Positions 35,544 to 43,868 of a stretch of DNA of 64,000 bases are shown in pieces; the first letter of the stretch is position 1, and every line of letters begins with the position of its first letter. Under the pieces are notes generated by a model. It was not told the origin of the DNA, did no database searches, and was given only the letters and a program-made list of their open reading frames with translations. The DNA comes from Nitratireductor aquimarinus (GTDB lineage Bacteria > Pseudomonadota > Alphaproteobacteria > Rhizobiales > Rhizobiaceae): positions 186,001-250,000 of the forward strand of contig NZ_CP177239.1 of assembly GCF_046773475.1 (NCBI RefSeq), in the 5' to 3' direction. The position numbers and the translations under genes are program-made.

Positions 35544-35783
35544 TCATGCCTTGTCGTTCGTTTCCTCAAGACGCGCCTTGAGATCACGCAGCACATGGAG
35601 GCGAAGCTCGGAGGACAGATTGTTGTCCGCGCTGCGGTTCTCATCCACCTCGGCAATCAGCGTGGCCAGCGGCATGTTCTGCCGCCGGGCTATGGCTTCA
35701 AGTTCCTGAAGGAATGGTTTTTCGAGGGAAATGCTCGTGCGGTGGCCGCGAATGCTGACCGAACGCTTGGCAATTCCGCTCAT
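35544..35783 (-). CDS. ribbon-helix-helix domain protein (RHH_4 type)
   Basis: A 79-aa protein starting MSGIAKRSVSIRGHRTSISL. The segment RSVSIRGHRTSISLEKPFLQ followed by LEAIARRQNMPLATLIAEVD is the pattern of RHH_4 ribbon-helix-helix proteins common in rhizobia. It is probably a small DNA-binding protein; target unknown. The start overlaps the DUF4169 stop by 4 bases, and both follow sspB in one operon. Confidence 0.85.
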   Translation of the reverse strand: MSGIAKRSVSIRGHRTSISLEKPFLQELEAIARRQNMPLATLIAEVDENRSADNNLSSELRLHVLRDLKARLEETNDKA

Positions 35784-35983
35784 TTTGGATCGCGTTCCGG
35801 GCGACCGGTGAGCCGGTGCCCGTCCAGCTGCGCGATGGTCTGCGATCTGTCACTCTCATCGCGCATGCGCTCGGCCTTGCTGCGGCCATGCAGGATGCGG
35901 TTTTCGGCGGCGCGCTGCTCTTTTTCCGCACGCGCACGCTGCTTGCGGCGCTGGCGAAGATTGACCAGCTCGCCCATCGTCAC
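35780..35983 (-). CDS. DUF4169 family small protein
   Basis: A 67-aa, highly charged helical protein (LVNLRQRRKQRARAEKEQRA, then NRILHGRSKAERMRDE), matching the DUF4169 pattern seen next to sspB in rhizobia. Function unknown. Its start overlaps the sspB stop by 4 bases and its stop overlaps the RHH gene by 4 bases, so all three are translationally coupled. Confidence 0.85.
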   Translation of the reverse strand: MTMGELVNLRQRRKQRARAEKEQRAAENRILHGRSKAERMRDESDRSQTIAQLDGHRLTGRPERDPK

Positions 35984-36567
35984 TTCTTCCGGAAGGCGTC
36001 CAGGGAAACCACTTGCGCACCCTTGTTCCCGGGCCCGGCGTCGTCTTCTGCCTCATCGGTTGCCGTCTCGGCATCCGCTTCGGCCTTTTCCTTCTTCTTC
36101 GGCTTGCGGGCGGCTTTCTTTGCGCCGGCCTTTTTCGCCGATCCCTCATCCGCCTCGTCGCCATCGGTGTGAACCGCGGTGATCTCGGCGCTGGGAGCGT
36201 CTTCCTGCTCGGGCTTCACATCGAATTCGAGCTCGAAATTCACGGACGGATCGTAAAACCCGCGCACTGCAGAGAAGGGAACGCTGAGCATTTCCGGCAC
36301 ATCGGCGAAGGAGAGGCCCACTTCGAAACCCGTCTCGCTGACTTTCAGGTCCCAGTACTGATACTGCAACACGATTGTCATCTGTTCGGGATAACGTTCA
36401 CGCAGGCGTGACGATACACGGACACCGGGTGCATTGGTCAGAAAGGTGATGAAGAAGTGATGCTCGCCGGGAAGCCCCGTGCGCGCAACTTCAGTCAGGA
36501 CTTTGCGCATGACGCCACGCAGCGCATCCTGAGCGAGAATATCGTATCTAATGCGGTCTTCGGCCAT
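35980..36567 (-). CDS. sspB: SspB, adaptor for ClpXP degradation of tmRNA-tagged proteins
   Basis: Alpha-type SspB of 195 aa from ATG (CAT at 36565-36567); a longer in-frame start at 36609 adds 14 weakly supported residues. The N-terminal half (IRYDILAQDALRGVMRKVLT, HHFFITFLTNAPGVRVSSRL, VLQYQYWDLKV) is the ssrA-tag-binding domain. A long charged linker rich in Glu, Ala and Lys follows, and the tail VVSLDAFRKK is a likely ClpX-docking peptide. The tmRNA gene that makes the tags lies 257 bases upstream on the same strand. Confidence 0.93.
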   Translation of the reverse strand: MAEDRIRYDILAQDALRGVMRKVLTEVARTGLPGEHHFFITFLTNAPGVRVSSRLRERYPEQMTIVLQYQYWDLKVSETGFEVGLSFADVPEMLSVPFSAVRGFYDPSVNFELEFDVKPEQEDAPSAEITAVHTDGDEADEGSAKKAGAKKAARKPKKKEKAEADAETATDEAEDDAGPGNKGAQVVSLDAFRKK

Positions 36568-36824
36568 TCTGCGAACCGGTTGTTGAATCTTTGACTTACC
36601 TCTAATCAAGGACCGTGCTCACGTAAACCGGCAAAAGGCGGCTTATGTCTGTTCGCACGCTCCCACCCGCCTGACAGACCAGTTTTTTCAACCATGGCCC
36701 TCTTGTCTGTATTGCAGACAATCGCTGCGGGACGCTGCACTGCGCCGGAGACATTGCCTGACAGCTTCGCTGTCTGCGCGCGAATGTCGATGCAGGGAAG
36801 GGGAGATTGAAAGGAGAGGTCGAG

Positions 36825-37163
36825 AGCGGGGCAAGAGTGGAGGCTTCTGTTGCCAGGTGCCTCCGGACCCCGCCTAAAGGTGCGAACCCTTAGGAGTTCA
36901 AGTGAAGCTGTCGCACTGCATTAAGCAGCGAGACGTGCCTCCGCATAGTTGTCGTTTGCAACTACTAGTTTGACCCGATAACGGTGGTATCATGCCGAGC
37001 GAAAGTCCGATCTTTACACCCTCGTCGATCCTGTTTCGCCCCCATCAGAAGCCGCCCTTGGGCCGGAGCCCTGCGGCGGTTTGTGGTGGAGGCGCCGGGC
37101 ACTGCCCCCGGGTCCGAATGGCTTATTTCACCGGCAGTTTATCGCCATAGTCGGTCAAGCCGA
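36825..37163 (-). ncRNA. ssrA: circularly permuted two-piece tmRNA
   Basis: Read on the minus strand. The acceptor RNA comes first (about 37163-37084) and ends GGCGCCTCCACCA. A short intervening segment (about 37083-37044) is removed. The coding RNA then starts at 37043 with GGGGGCGAAACAGGATCG; its GGGGGCG pairs with CGCCTCC of the acceptor piece (one G-U). The tag frame runs 36959-36921 and reads ANDNYAEARLAA then TAA. A terminal helix joins GCGGGG with CCCCGC (36831-36826). A -10-like TATATT lies at 37176-37171; the -35 box is unclear. Ends are approximate. 36568-36824 shows no gene. Confidence 0.93.
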
Positions 37164-37361
37164 CGCAGCGAATATAGTGACCCGGCCCTCGCAAGAAAAG
37201 GGGTCTTCGCGTGAAACCCGTGGGGTTTTCGCATTGACTTAGCGTCAACCTTTAATAAATGTCTTTTTTGGTGTGAGGCGGCTTTGGCAAACGCACAGGT
37301 TGCGTGAGGTCCGGCCGTTTCTGTGGAAGCGTACCCACGTTGAAAAGTGAGGGAAAAGATC

Positions 37362-37673
37362 ATGGCCGATTATCTTGCGGATGTCCGCAAATACGATGCC
37401 ACCGCGAGTGAGGAAGTCGTCAACAAGATCGTGAAGCATCTTGGCATCGCGTTGCGCAACAGGGATTCCTCCCTGGTCTCCTGCAGCGATTCCAGCGAGC
37501 TTGACCGCGTTCGCACCAGCTGGTGCATGAAGAAGCTCGGACAGACCGACGCCGCAAAATGCGATGCCGTGATCGAGACCGTGTGCGAAACCATGTCTGG
37601 CGACCGGTCCAAGAGCCGCGTGACGTTCTACTATCTGGTTGCGAAGCATCTGGGCCAGCTTTCCGAACTTTGA
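37362..37673 (+). CDS. DUF2853 family protein
   Basis: A 103-aa cytoplasmic helical protein from ATG 37362, behind GAGGG. It begins MADYLADVRKYDATASEEVV and includes KHLGIALRNRDSSLVSCSDS and VRTSWCMKKLGQT, typical of DUF2853. Function unknown. It is divergent from the tmRNA gene, with about 200 bases between; an inverted repeat TTGAC-TTAGC-GTCAA at 37234-37248 lies in that gap. A T-rich terminator follows. Confidence 0.85.
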   Translation: MADYLADVRKYDATASEEVVNKIVKHLGIALRNRDSSLVSCSDSSELDRVRTSWCMKKLGQTDAAKCDAVIETVCETMSGDRSKSRVTFYYLVAKHLGQLSEL

Positions 37674-37695
37674 GGTTCCGGCTTCGCTGAACTTC

Positions 37696-37735
37696 GCCGC
37701 CTCTTTCTGCCGGGGGGAGGGGCGGCTTTCTCCTT
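37696..37735 (+). terminator. terminator after DUF2853 gene
   Basis: GCCGCCTC (37696-37703) pairs with GAGGGGCGGC (37717-37726), with a two-base bulge, followed by TTTCTCCTT. Confidence 0.55.
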
Positions 37736-37859
37736 AACCCTGTTGCCCGAATGTGCGCCGGCGTATGTGGATGGCGTCGCCAAACCCTGTGGCGCGCACT
37801 TTTCGTGGCAGGTGGCTGCTTTATGATGGCGCGATAACGCCAGCCCGAATCGGACAGCC

Positions 37860-38654
37860 ATGCGCCAGTATCTCGATCTTCTTTCCCATGTTCTCGAAAA
37901 CGGTGTCGACCGCGACGACCGCACGGGAACCGGCACGCGCGGCGTGTTCGGCCATCAGATGCGCTTTGATCTGGAAGAAGGCTTTCCCGTTCTCACCACC
38001 AAGAAGCTGCATCTGCGTTCGATCATTCACGAGCTGCTCTGGTTTCTGAAGGGCGACACCAACATTCGCTACCTGAAGGAAAACGGTGTTTCCATCTGGG
38101 ATGAGTGGGCGGATGAGAATGGCGATCTGGGGCCCGTCTATGGTGCGCAGTGGCGCTCCTGGCCGGCGCCGGATGGCGGGCATATCGACCAGATCGCGAA
38201 TCTTCTGAAAGGTTTGCGCGACAATCCTCATTCGCGGCGTCACGTGGTGTCGGCGTGGAACCCGGCCGAGGTGGATTCCATGGCGCTGCCGCCATGCCAC
38301 TGCCTTTTCCAGTTCCACGTGGCCGACGGGCGGCTTTCCTGCCAGCTCTACCAGCGCTCCGCCGACATTTTTCTGGGCGTGCCCTTCAACATCGCCTCCT
38401 ATGCGCTTTTGACGATGATGGTCGCCCAGGTGACCGGGCTGCGCGCCGGCGATTTCGTGCACACGCTGGGCGACGCCCATCTTTATTCCAACCATTTCGA
38501 TCAGGCGCGCGAGCAGCTGACGCGCACGCCCAAGCCCTTGCCCACCATGTGGATGAACCCGGATGTGACGGATCTCTTTGCGTTCCGCTTTGAGGATTTC
38601 CGTCTCGATGGCTATGTCGCGGATCCGACGATCCGTGCGCCGATTGCCGTTTGA
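37860..38654 (+). CDS. thyA: thymidylate synthase
   Basis: Makes dTMP from dUMP, using methylene-tetrahydrofolate. The 264-aa product matches the usual ThyA length. It has the N-terminal DRTGTGTRGVFGHQMRFDL, the catalytic Cys in MALPPCHCLFQFHV (about residue 146), and the dUMP-binding YQRSADIFLGVPFNIASYAL. It is followed after 14 bases by folA, which regenerates tetrahydrofolate from the dihydrofolate this enzyme produces, the classic thyA-folA pair. Confidence 0.98.
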   Translation: MRQYLDLLSHVLENGVDRDDRTGTGTRGVFGHQMRFDLEEGFPVLTTKKLHLRSIIHELLWFLKGDTNIRYLKENGVSIWDEWADENGDLGPVYGAQWRSWPAPDGGHIDQIANLLKGLRDNPHSRRHVVSAWNPAEVDSMALPPCHCLFQFHVADGRLSCQLYQRSADIFLGVPFNIASYALLTMMVAQVTGLRAGDFVHTLGDAHLYSNHFDQAREQLTRTPKPLPTMWMNPDVTDLFAFRFEDFRLDGYVADPTIRAPIAV

Positions 38655-38668
38655 GCGGGGAGGGGGCG

Positions 38669-39163
38669 ATGAGCATCGAACTGGTTGTGGCAATGGCCGA
38701 AAACGGTGTGATCGGCCGCGAGGGCGACCTGCCGTGGCGGCTGTCGACCGATCTGAAGCGCTTCAAGGCGATCACCACGGGCAAGCCCGTGGTCATGGGG
38801 CGCAAGACCTGGGAAAGCATCGGCAGACCGCTGCCGGGACGGCGCAACATCGTCATCACGCGGCAGGCGGGATACGAGGCTGAAGGGGCGGAATGCGTCT
38901 CTTCGCTTGCCGTTGCGCTTGCGCTGGCTGGCGGTGGCGATGCGAAGGCCGATGTCTGCGTCATCGGCGGCGGGCAGATCTACCGCGAGGCGATGGAGAT
39001 GGCCGACCGTCTGCATGTCACGCATGTGCATGCCGAGATCGACGGTGATACGGTGTTTCCCGAAATCGACCCGGAAATCTGGGAAGAAGTCTCGCGTGAG
39101 GACGTGCCCGAAGGCGAAAAGGACGTTTACGCCACAACCTATGTGGTCTACCAACGGCGCTGA
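38669..39163 (+). CDS. folA: dihydrofolate reductase
   Basis: Reduces dihydrofolate to tetrahydrofolate with NADPH. From ATG 38669, behind GGGGAGGGGG, the product has 164 aa. Typical motifs are VVAMAENGVIGREGDLPWRL (start and Met20 loop), the acidic residue of LSTDLKRFKAIT, VVMGRKTWESIG and VIGGGQIYREAM. It lies just downstream of thyA and upstream of hflKC, a common rhizobial order. Confidence 0.97.
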   Translation: MSIELVVAMAENGVIGREGDLPWRLSTDLKRFKAITTGKPVVMGRKTWESIGRPLPGRRNIVITRQAGYEAEGAECVSSLAVALALAGGGDAKADVCVIGGGQIYREAMEMADRLHVTHVHAEIDGDTVFPEIDPEIWEEVSREDVPEGEKDVYATTYVVYQRR

Positions 39164-39310
39164 ACAGGCTGGGCAAGGCACTCTTTTCCCTGCAAAGATC
39201 AGGGAACGCGGCGGGCTGCCGCGTTGAAAGGGGATTTGCCGCTACCTATAACTGACCGGATGGGAGAGCTGGCCTTTGGGCCGGAGCCCGGATCAAGAAA
39301 AGGAACACGA

Positions 39311-40411
39311 ATGCCCTGGAACAATCAAAGTGGCGGAGGCGGCCCTTGGGGCGGCGGCAATAACGGGGGGCCCTGGGACCAGGGACCGCGTGGGCCGAGC
39401 GGACCGCAGGGATCTCCGCCCGATCTGGAAGAGATCATCAAACGCGGACAGGACCGGTTGAAGAACGCACTGCCCGGTGGCGGTGGCGTCAGCCCGGCCA
39501 TGATCGTTCTGGTGCTCGTTGCGTTGGCCGGTCTGTGGCTGTTCAAATCCGTTTACACGGTTCAGCCGGACGAACTGGCGGTGGAACTGCGTTTCGGTAA
39601 GCCGAAGCCGGAACTCTCCGAGCCGGGCCTGCACTTCCATTGGTGGCCGATCGAAACGGTCGAGAAGGCCACGGTCGCCGAGCGTCTGGTGGACATTGGT
39701 GAGACGCGGGGCGGCACGTCCAGCGGTCTCATGCTGTCCGGTGACCAGAACATCGTCGACGTGAAGTTCTCCGTCGCCTATCAGGTTGCCGATCCTTCAG
39801 CCTATCTGTTCAATGTCGCCAATCCCGACGAAACTCTGCGCCAGGTTGCCGAAAGCGCCATGCGTGAGGTTGTCGGTCGCAGGCCGGCTCAGGACATCTT
39901 CCGCGATGACCGTCAGGGCATTGCAGAAGACGTGCGCACGACCATCCAGACCGCGCTTGATGAGTATGGCACGGGTCTGACGGTCAACGCCCTGTCGATC
40001 GAGGACGCTGCGCCGCCGCGCGAAGTGGCCGATGCGTTTGACGAGGTGCAGCGCGCCGAGCAGGACGAAGACCGCTTCGTTGAGGAATCCAACCAGTACT
40101 CCAACCAGCAGCTCGGTCAGGCCCGTGGTGAAGCGGCCCAGATTCGCGAAGAAGCCGCGGCCTATAAAAACCGCGTCGTGCAGGAAGCCGAAGGTGAGGC
40201 CCAGCGCTTCGTCTCCGTCTATGACGAGTACGCAAAGGCCCCGGCCGTGACACGCAAGAGGCTGTTCCTCGAAACCATGGAAAACGTGCTTCAGGGCTCG
40301 AACAAGGTGATTGTCGGCCAGGATGGCGGTTCGGGCGTTGTGCCCTATCTGCCGCTGCCTGAACTTCGCCAGCAATCGCAGCCGCGCACGACTGCGGGAG
40401 GGAGCAACTGA
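39311..40411 (+). CDS. hflK: HflK, membrane protease modulator
   Basis: SPFH/prohibitin-family membrane protein that, with HflC, encircles FtsH and restrains its proteolysis. From ATG 39311 the product has 366 aa; an in-frame start 87 bases upstream is less typical. A Gly/Pro-rich N-terminus (NNQSGGGGPWGGGNNGG) precedes one membrane helix (MIVLVLVALAGLWLFKSVYT), the SPFH domain and a helical region with coiled coil (QLGQARGEAAQIREEAAAYK). The stop overlaps the hflC start by one base. Confidence 0.96.
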   Translation: MPWNNQSGGGGPWGGGNNGGPWDQGPRGPSGPQGSPPDLEEIIKRGQDRLKNALPGGGGVSPAMIVLVLVALAGLWLFKSVYTVQPDELAVELRFGKPKPELSEPGLHFHWWPIETVEKATVAERLVDIGETRGGTSSGLMLSGDQNIVDVKFSVAYQVADPSAYLFNVANPDETLRQVAESAMREVVGRRPAQDIFRDDRQGIAEDVRTTIQTALDEYGTGLTVNALSIEDAAPPREVADAFDEVQRAEQDEDRFVEESNQYSNQQLGQARGEAAQIREEAAAYKNRVVQEAEGEAQRFVSVYDEYAKAPAVTRKRLFLETMENVLQGSNKVIVGQDGGSGVVPYLPLPELRQQSQPRTTAGGSN

Positions 40412-41349
40412 TGTCCAACCGTTTCCCCATTCTCGTCGTCATTGGCGCAGTCATCCTGTTCCTGGTCTATTCGTCGATCTTCGTGGTCAATGAACGCCAG
40501 CAGGCCATCGTTCTTCGCTTCGGTGAAATCGTCGATGTGAAGACCGAGCCGGGTCTCTACTTCAAACTTCCGTTCGGCTTCCTCGAAGCGGACAACGTCC
40601 AGATCATCGAAGACCGCATCCTGCGCTTCGATCTTGACGACATCCGCGTTCAGGTCTCGGGCGGCAAGTTCTACGAAGTGGACGCCTTCATTGCTTACTC
40701 GATCAGCGATCCCCGCCGTTTCCGGCAGGCCGTTTCGGGTAGCGTCGCTCTTGCCGAGCAGCGTCTGCGCACGCGTCTCGACTCCGCCCTGCGCGGTGTC
40801 TATGGCCGTCGCGGCTTTGAGGCTGCTCTCTCGGAAGAGCGCGCATCGATGATGCGTGAAGTCGCCGACGAACTGCGTCCCGCCGCTGCATCGCTGGGCC
40901 TGGAGATCGAAGACGTGCGCATTCGCCGGACGGATCTGACGGCAGAGGTTTCTCAGCAGACCTATGACCGGATGAAGGCCGAGCGTCTGGCCGAGGCCGA
41001 GCGCCTGCGTGCCCGTGGTCGTGAGGCCGCTGCCCGCATCCGCGCCCGCGCCGACCGTGAGGTCGTCGAGATCCTGGCTGCTGCACAGCGTGAATCGGAA
41101 ATCCTGCGTGGTGAGGGCGAAGCAGAGCGCAACGCCATCTTCGCCGATGCTTTCTCGCGCGATGAGGACTTCTTCGAGTTCTATCGTTCGATGAATGCTT
41201 ACCAGCAGGCGCTGAACCCGGAAGGCACGACCATGCTGCTTTCGCCGGATTCGGAGTTCTTCCGCTTCTTCAACGACTCGACCGGCGGTGCCTCGGGCTC
41301 ATCCGCTCCGGCGGCTCCGGCCGCACAGGGCGCGACGGCCGGCCAGTAG
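40411..41349 (+). CDS. hflC: HflC, membrane protease modulator
   Basis: Partner of HflK in the FtsH-modulating complex. The 312-aa product has an N-terminal membrane helix (LVVIGAVILFLVYSSIFVVN), the SPFH domain (QAIVLRFGEIVDVKTEPGLY) and a C-terminal coiled coil ending in a Ser/Ala/Pro-rich tail. TGATG overlap couples it to hflK. A DUF2065 membrane protein and a Do-like protease follow, grouping envelope quality-control genes. Confidence 0.96.
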   Translation: MSNRFPILVVIGAVILFLVYSSIFVVNERQQAIVLRFGEIVDVKTEPGLYFKLPFGFLEADNVQIIEDRILRFDLDDIRVQVSGGKFYEVDAFIAYSISDPRRFRQAVSGSVALAEQRLRTRLDSALRGVYGRRGFEAALSEERASMMREVADELRPAAASLGLEIEDVRIRRTDLTAEVSQQTYDRMKAERLAEAERLRARGREAAARIRARADREVVEILAAAQRESEILRGEGEAERNAIFADAFSRDEDFFEFYRSMNAYQQALNPEGTTMLLSPDSEFFRFFNDSTGGASGSSAPAAPAAQGATAGQ

Positions 41350-41361
41350 CCGGCGGTCGAC

Positions 41362-41547
41362 ATGAGCGACTTCCTTGCCGCTCTGGGCCTTGTCCTCGTT
41401 ATCGAGGGTCTGGTCTACGGCGGCATGCCAGGGCTGGCCAAGAGGCTTGCCGAGCAGGTCCTCGAAATGCCGGACAGTGCGCTTCGCACTGCCGGCATCA
41501 CCGCCATGATGCTGGGGGTGTTCTTGGTCTGGCTCGTCAGAGGATGA
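41362..41547 (+). CDS. DUF2065 small membrane protein
   Basis: A 61-aa protein with two hydrophobic helices (about 4-22 and 43-59), starting MSDFLAALGLVLVIEGLVYG and ending MMLGVFLVWLVRG. This matches DUF2065, typically encoded just after hflC. It lies 12 bases downstream of hflC and is presumably cotranscribed. Function unknown; a role with HflKC is inferred from position. Confidence 0.88.
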   Translation: MSDFLAALGLVLVIEGLVYGGMPGLAKRLAEQVLEMPDSALRTAGITAMMLGVFLVWLVRG

Positions 41548-41552
41548 AACAT

Positions 41553-41589
41553 TTTGCGGCCCGTACGGAAATCCCGTGCGGGCCGCAAA
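41553..41589. terminator. long hairpin after DUF2065 gene
   Basis: Sixteen-bp stem (41553-41568 with 41574-41589, one wobble pair), starting TTTGCGGCCCG and closing CGGGCCGCAAA, loop AAATC. No T-run follows; a transcription end or RNA-stabilising hairpin between the hflKC unit and degP. Confidence 0.6.
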
Positions 41590-41714
41590 CGTGCCGTAAT
41601 CACGGCGAATCATGGAAATTTGAAGCGCCTGTTAATGGAATCGGCCCAGCATAGGGCGTAGAATTCCGGCCAATCGTCGTTCCACCAAGCAAGCCATCTG
41701 GAGAAATGCTCTTT

Positions 41715-43214
41715 ATGACCCCATCCAAGATTTTACGCGCCACGCGGGTGGCGCCAGTGGCCGCTCTCCTTGCGCTTGGAGGTCTTGCCGCAACGCCGGT
41801 CATCGTTGCGCAGGAAGCGCGGGCGGAAGGCCCTGCCTCGGTTGCCGACCTTGCCGAGCGGCTTGCCGGCGCGGTGGTCAACATTTCCACCTCGCGCTCC
41901 GCAGGTGGCGGAAGCTCTGGCCGGGTGCCGCTGCCCAAGCTGCCCGAGGGCTCGCCCCTGCAGGAGTTCTTCGACGATTTCTTTCAGGATGAGCCGGAGG
42001 CCGATCGCGGTCCGCGTCAGGCCCAGTCCCTGGGCTCGGGTTTCGTGATCGACGCCAAGGAAGGCATCGTCGTCACCAACAATCACGTGATCTCCGATGC
42101 CGACGAGATCGTCGTAAACTTCACCGATGGCGGCAAGCTGGACGCCGAGCTGCTGGGCGTCGACACCAAGACGGATCTTGCCGTTCTGAAGGTGGATGCG
42201 AGCAAGCGCGAATTGCAGGAAGTGCCGTTTGGCGATTCCGACAGGATGCGCATCGGTGACTGGGTCATGGCCATCGGCAACCCGTTTGGCCTTGGCGGCA
42301 CGGTGACGGTGGGCATCGTTTCGGCCCGCAACCGCGAAATCGGTTCCGGCCCCTATGATGATTTCATCCAGACGGATGCGGCCATCAACCGGGGCAATTC
42401 CGGTGGCCCGCTTTTCAACATGGATGGTGAGGTGATCGGCATCAACACGGCGATCATTTCCCCGACCGGCGGTTCCATCGGCATCGGCTTCTCCATTCCC
42501 TCGGCGCTGGCGATCAAGGTTGTCGATCAGCTGCGCGAGTTCGGCGAGACGCGTCGCGGCTGGCTCGGCGTTCGCATTCAGGAAGTGACCGACGACATTG
42601 CCGAGAGCCTCGGCATGGACGAGGCCATGGGTGCGATGGTGAGCGGCGTGATCGAAGGCGGTCCGGTCGATGACGGGTCGATCCAGCCCGGTGACGTGAT
42701 CATCACCTTCGACGGTCAGACGGTCGAAAATGTGCGCGAACTGCCGCGCATCGTCGCTGAAAGCCCGGTGGGCAAGGAAGTGGATGTCACCGTTGTCCGC
42801 AAGGGCGAAGAAGAGACCGTGAAGGTCACGCTCGGCCGTCTTGAAGACAGTGAGAAGCTGGCTTCCACCGAAACGCCGGGCGATGAGCAGGCCGGCGAGA
42901 GCGAAGCCGTGTCGTCTGCTGCCGTTCTGGGCATGCACATGGCCGAGCTGAATGACGCGCTGCGCGAGCAGTATGAGATTTCCGCCGATGTGAACGGCGT
43001 CGTCATCACCAAGGTAGATGAGGATTCGGTTGCCGCAGACAAGGGCGTTGCCGTTGGCGATGTCATCGTCGAGATCGCCCAGGCGACGGTCTCTACGCCG
43101 AAGGAGGCGCTGGACCGTCTTGAGGAGCTGAAAGGGCAGGGCCGCCGCAATGCGCTTCTGATGCTGGCTTCCAAGAATGGCGAGCTGCGCTTCGTGACGC
43201 TGCGGATGGACTGA
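41715..43214 (+). CDS. degP: Do/DegP-family periplasmic serine protease
   Basis: HtrA-type protease/chaperone for misfolded periplasmic proteins. I choose ATG 41715 because GGAGA (41700) is too close to ATG 41706; the product then has 499 aa. A signal peptide ends near AQEARAEG. The catalytic triad is His124 (TNNHVI), Asp154 (KTDLAVLK) and Ser229 (NRGNSGGPLF). Two PDZ domains follow (about 270-360 and 400-495). Its place after hflKC suggests a shared envelope-stress role. A strong terminator follows. Confidence 0.95.
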   Translation: MTPSKILRATRVAPVAALLALGGLAATPVIVAQEARAEGPASVADLAERLAGAVVNISTSRSAGGGSSGRVPLPKLPEGSPLQEFFDDFFQDEPEADRGPRQAQSLGSGFVIDAKEGIVVTNNHVISDADEIVVNFTDGGKLDAELLGVDTKTDLAVLKVDASKRELQEVPFGDSDRMRIGDWVMAIGNPFGLGGTVTVGIVSARNREIGSGPYDDFIQTDAAINRGNSGGPLFNMDGEVIGINTAIISPTGGSIGIGFSIPSALAIKVVDQLREFGETRRGWLGVRIQEVTDDIAESLGMDEAMGAMVSGVIEGGPVDDGSIQPGDVIITFDGQTVENVRELPRIVAESPVGKEVDVTVVRKGEEETVKVTLGRLEDSEKLASTETPGDEQAGESEAVSSAAVLGMHMAELNDALREQYEISADVNGVVITKVDEDSVAADKGVAVGDVIVEIAQATVSTPKEALDRLEELKGQGRRNALLMLASKNGELRFVTLRMD

Positions 43215-43244
43215 TCTTCAGGCAAACTTGCCAGATCAATGCAA

Positions 43245-43287
43245 AACGGCCCGGAAGCGATGGTTTCCGGGCCGTTCTCTTGTCTTT
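43245..43287 (+). terminator. intrinsic terminator after degP
   Basis: Perfect 12-bp stem AACGGCCCGGAA (43245-43256) / TTCCGGGCCGTT (43265-43276), 8-base loop, followed by CTCTTGTCTTT. It may also stop the convergent GNAT transcript. Confidence 0.8.
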
Positions 43288-43304
43288 GGGGAGAAAAGTG
43301 CCGG

Positions 43305-43868
43305 CTATGCCTGCCGGGCTTTCCAGTCCGCGCGGGACAGGCGGTAGAGCACGTGGCGCTTCAGCCCGCGGTGCGTGTCGGGCACGGCGGGATGGTCGAA
43401 ATCGTCAGCTGCGTCGTGGCGCATGCCGATGCGGCGCATGACGGCGGTGGAGCGCTCATTGCCGGCAACCGCAAATGAAACGATTTCATCAAGGCCGAGC
43501 GTTTCGAAACCATGGGCAAGCCATGCGCGCGCAGCCTCCGTGACATAGCCCTTGCCCCAGAATTCCGGTGCCAGACGCCAGCCGATCTCGATGGCGTCTT
43601 CGGGCAGGTTGGAGAGCCCGCGCGGGCGGTGCAGCCCAACAAAGCCGATAAGGTCGCCGGTTTCCTTCAGTTCCACCGCTGCAAAGCCGAAACCGTTCTG
43701 TTCGATGCCATCGCGGATGAAATCCATCGCTGCGTCGGCGTCCTCGCGGCTGCGACGATAGGGGAAGAACTCCATGATCGTCTCATCGGAGTTGATGTGG
43801 TGGAAGAAGGCGCGGTCTTCCTCGCCCCAGTTGCGCAGGATCAGGCGCTCGGTCTCAAGAAGCGTCAT
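43305..43868 (-). CDS. GNAT family N-acetyltransferase (RimJ/RimL-like)
   Basis: A 187-aa acetyltransferase; acetyl-CoA binding is expected at the EFWGKGYVTEAARAWLAHGF segment. The N-terminal TERLILRNWGEEDRAFFHHI and the later VAGNERSTAVMRRIGM are typical of the RimJ/RimL group, which acetylates ribosomal or other protein N-termini, but the substrate cannot be told. Its start overlaps the serB stop by 4 bases, so the two are coupled. Confidence 0.9.
   Translation of the reverse strand: MTLLETERLILRNWGEEDRAFFHHINSDETIMEFFPYRRSREDADAAMDFIRDGIEQNGFGFAAVELKETGDLIGFVGLHRPRGLSNLPEDAIEIGWRLAPEFWGKGYVTEAARAWLAHGFETLGLDEIVSFAVAGNERSTAVMRRIGMRHDAADDFDHPAVPDTHRGLKRHVLYRLSRADWKARQA

Noticed and set aside
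36984..37214. 76-codon plus-strand frame near 37 kb
   Set aside because: Lies opposite the tmRNA gene, whose structure explains the sequence.
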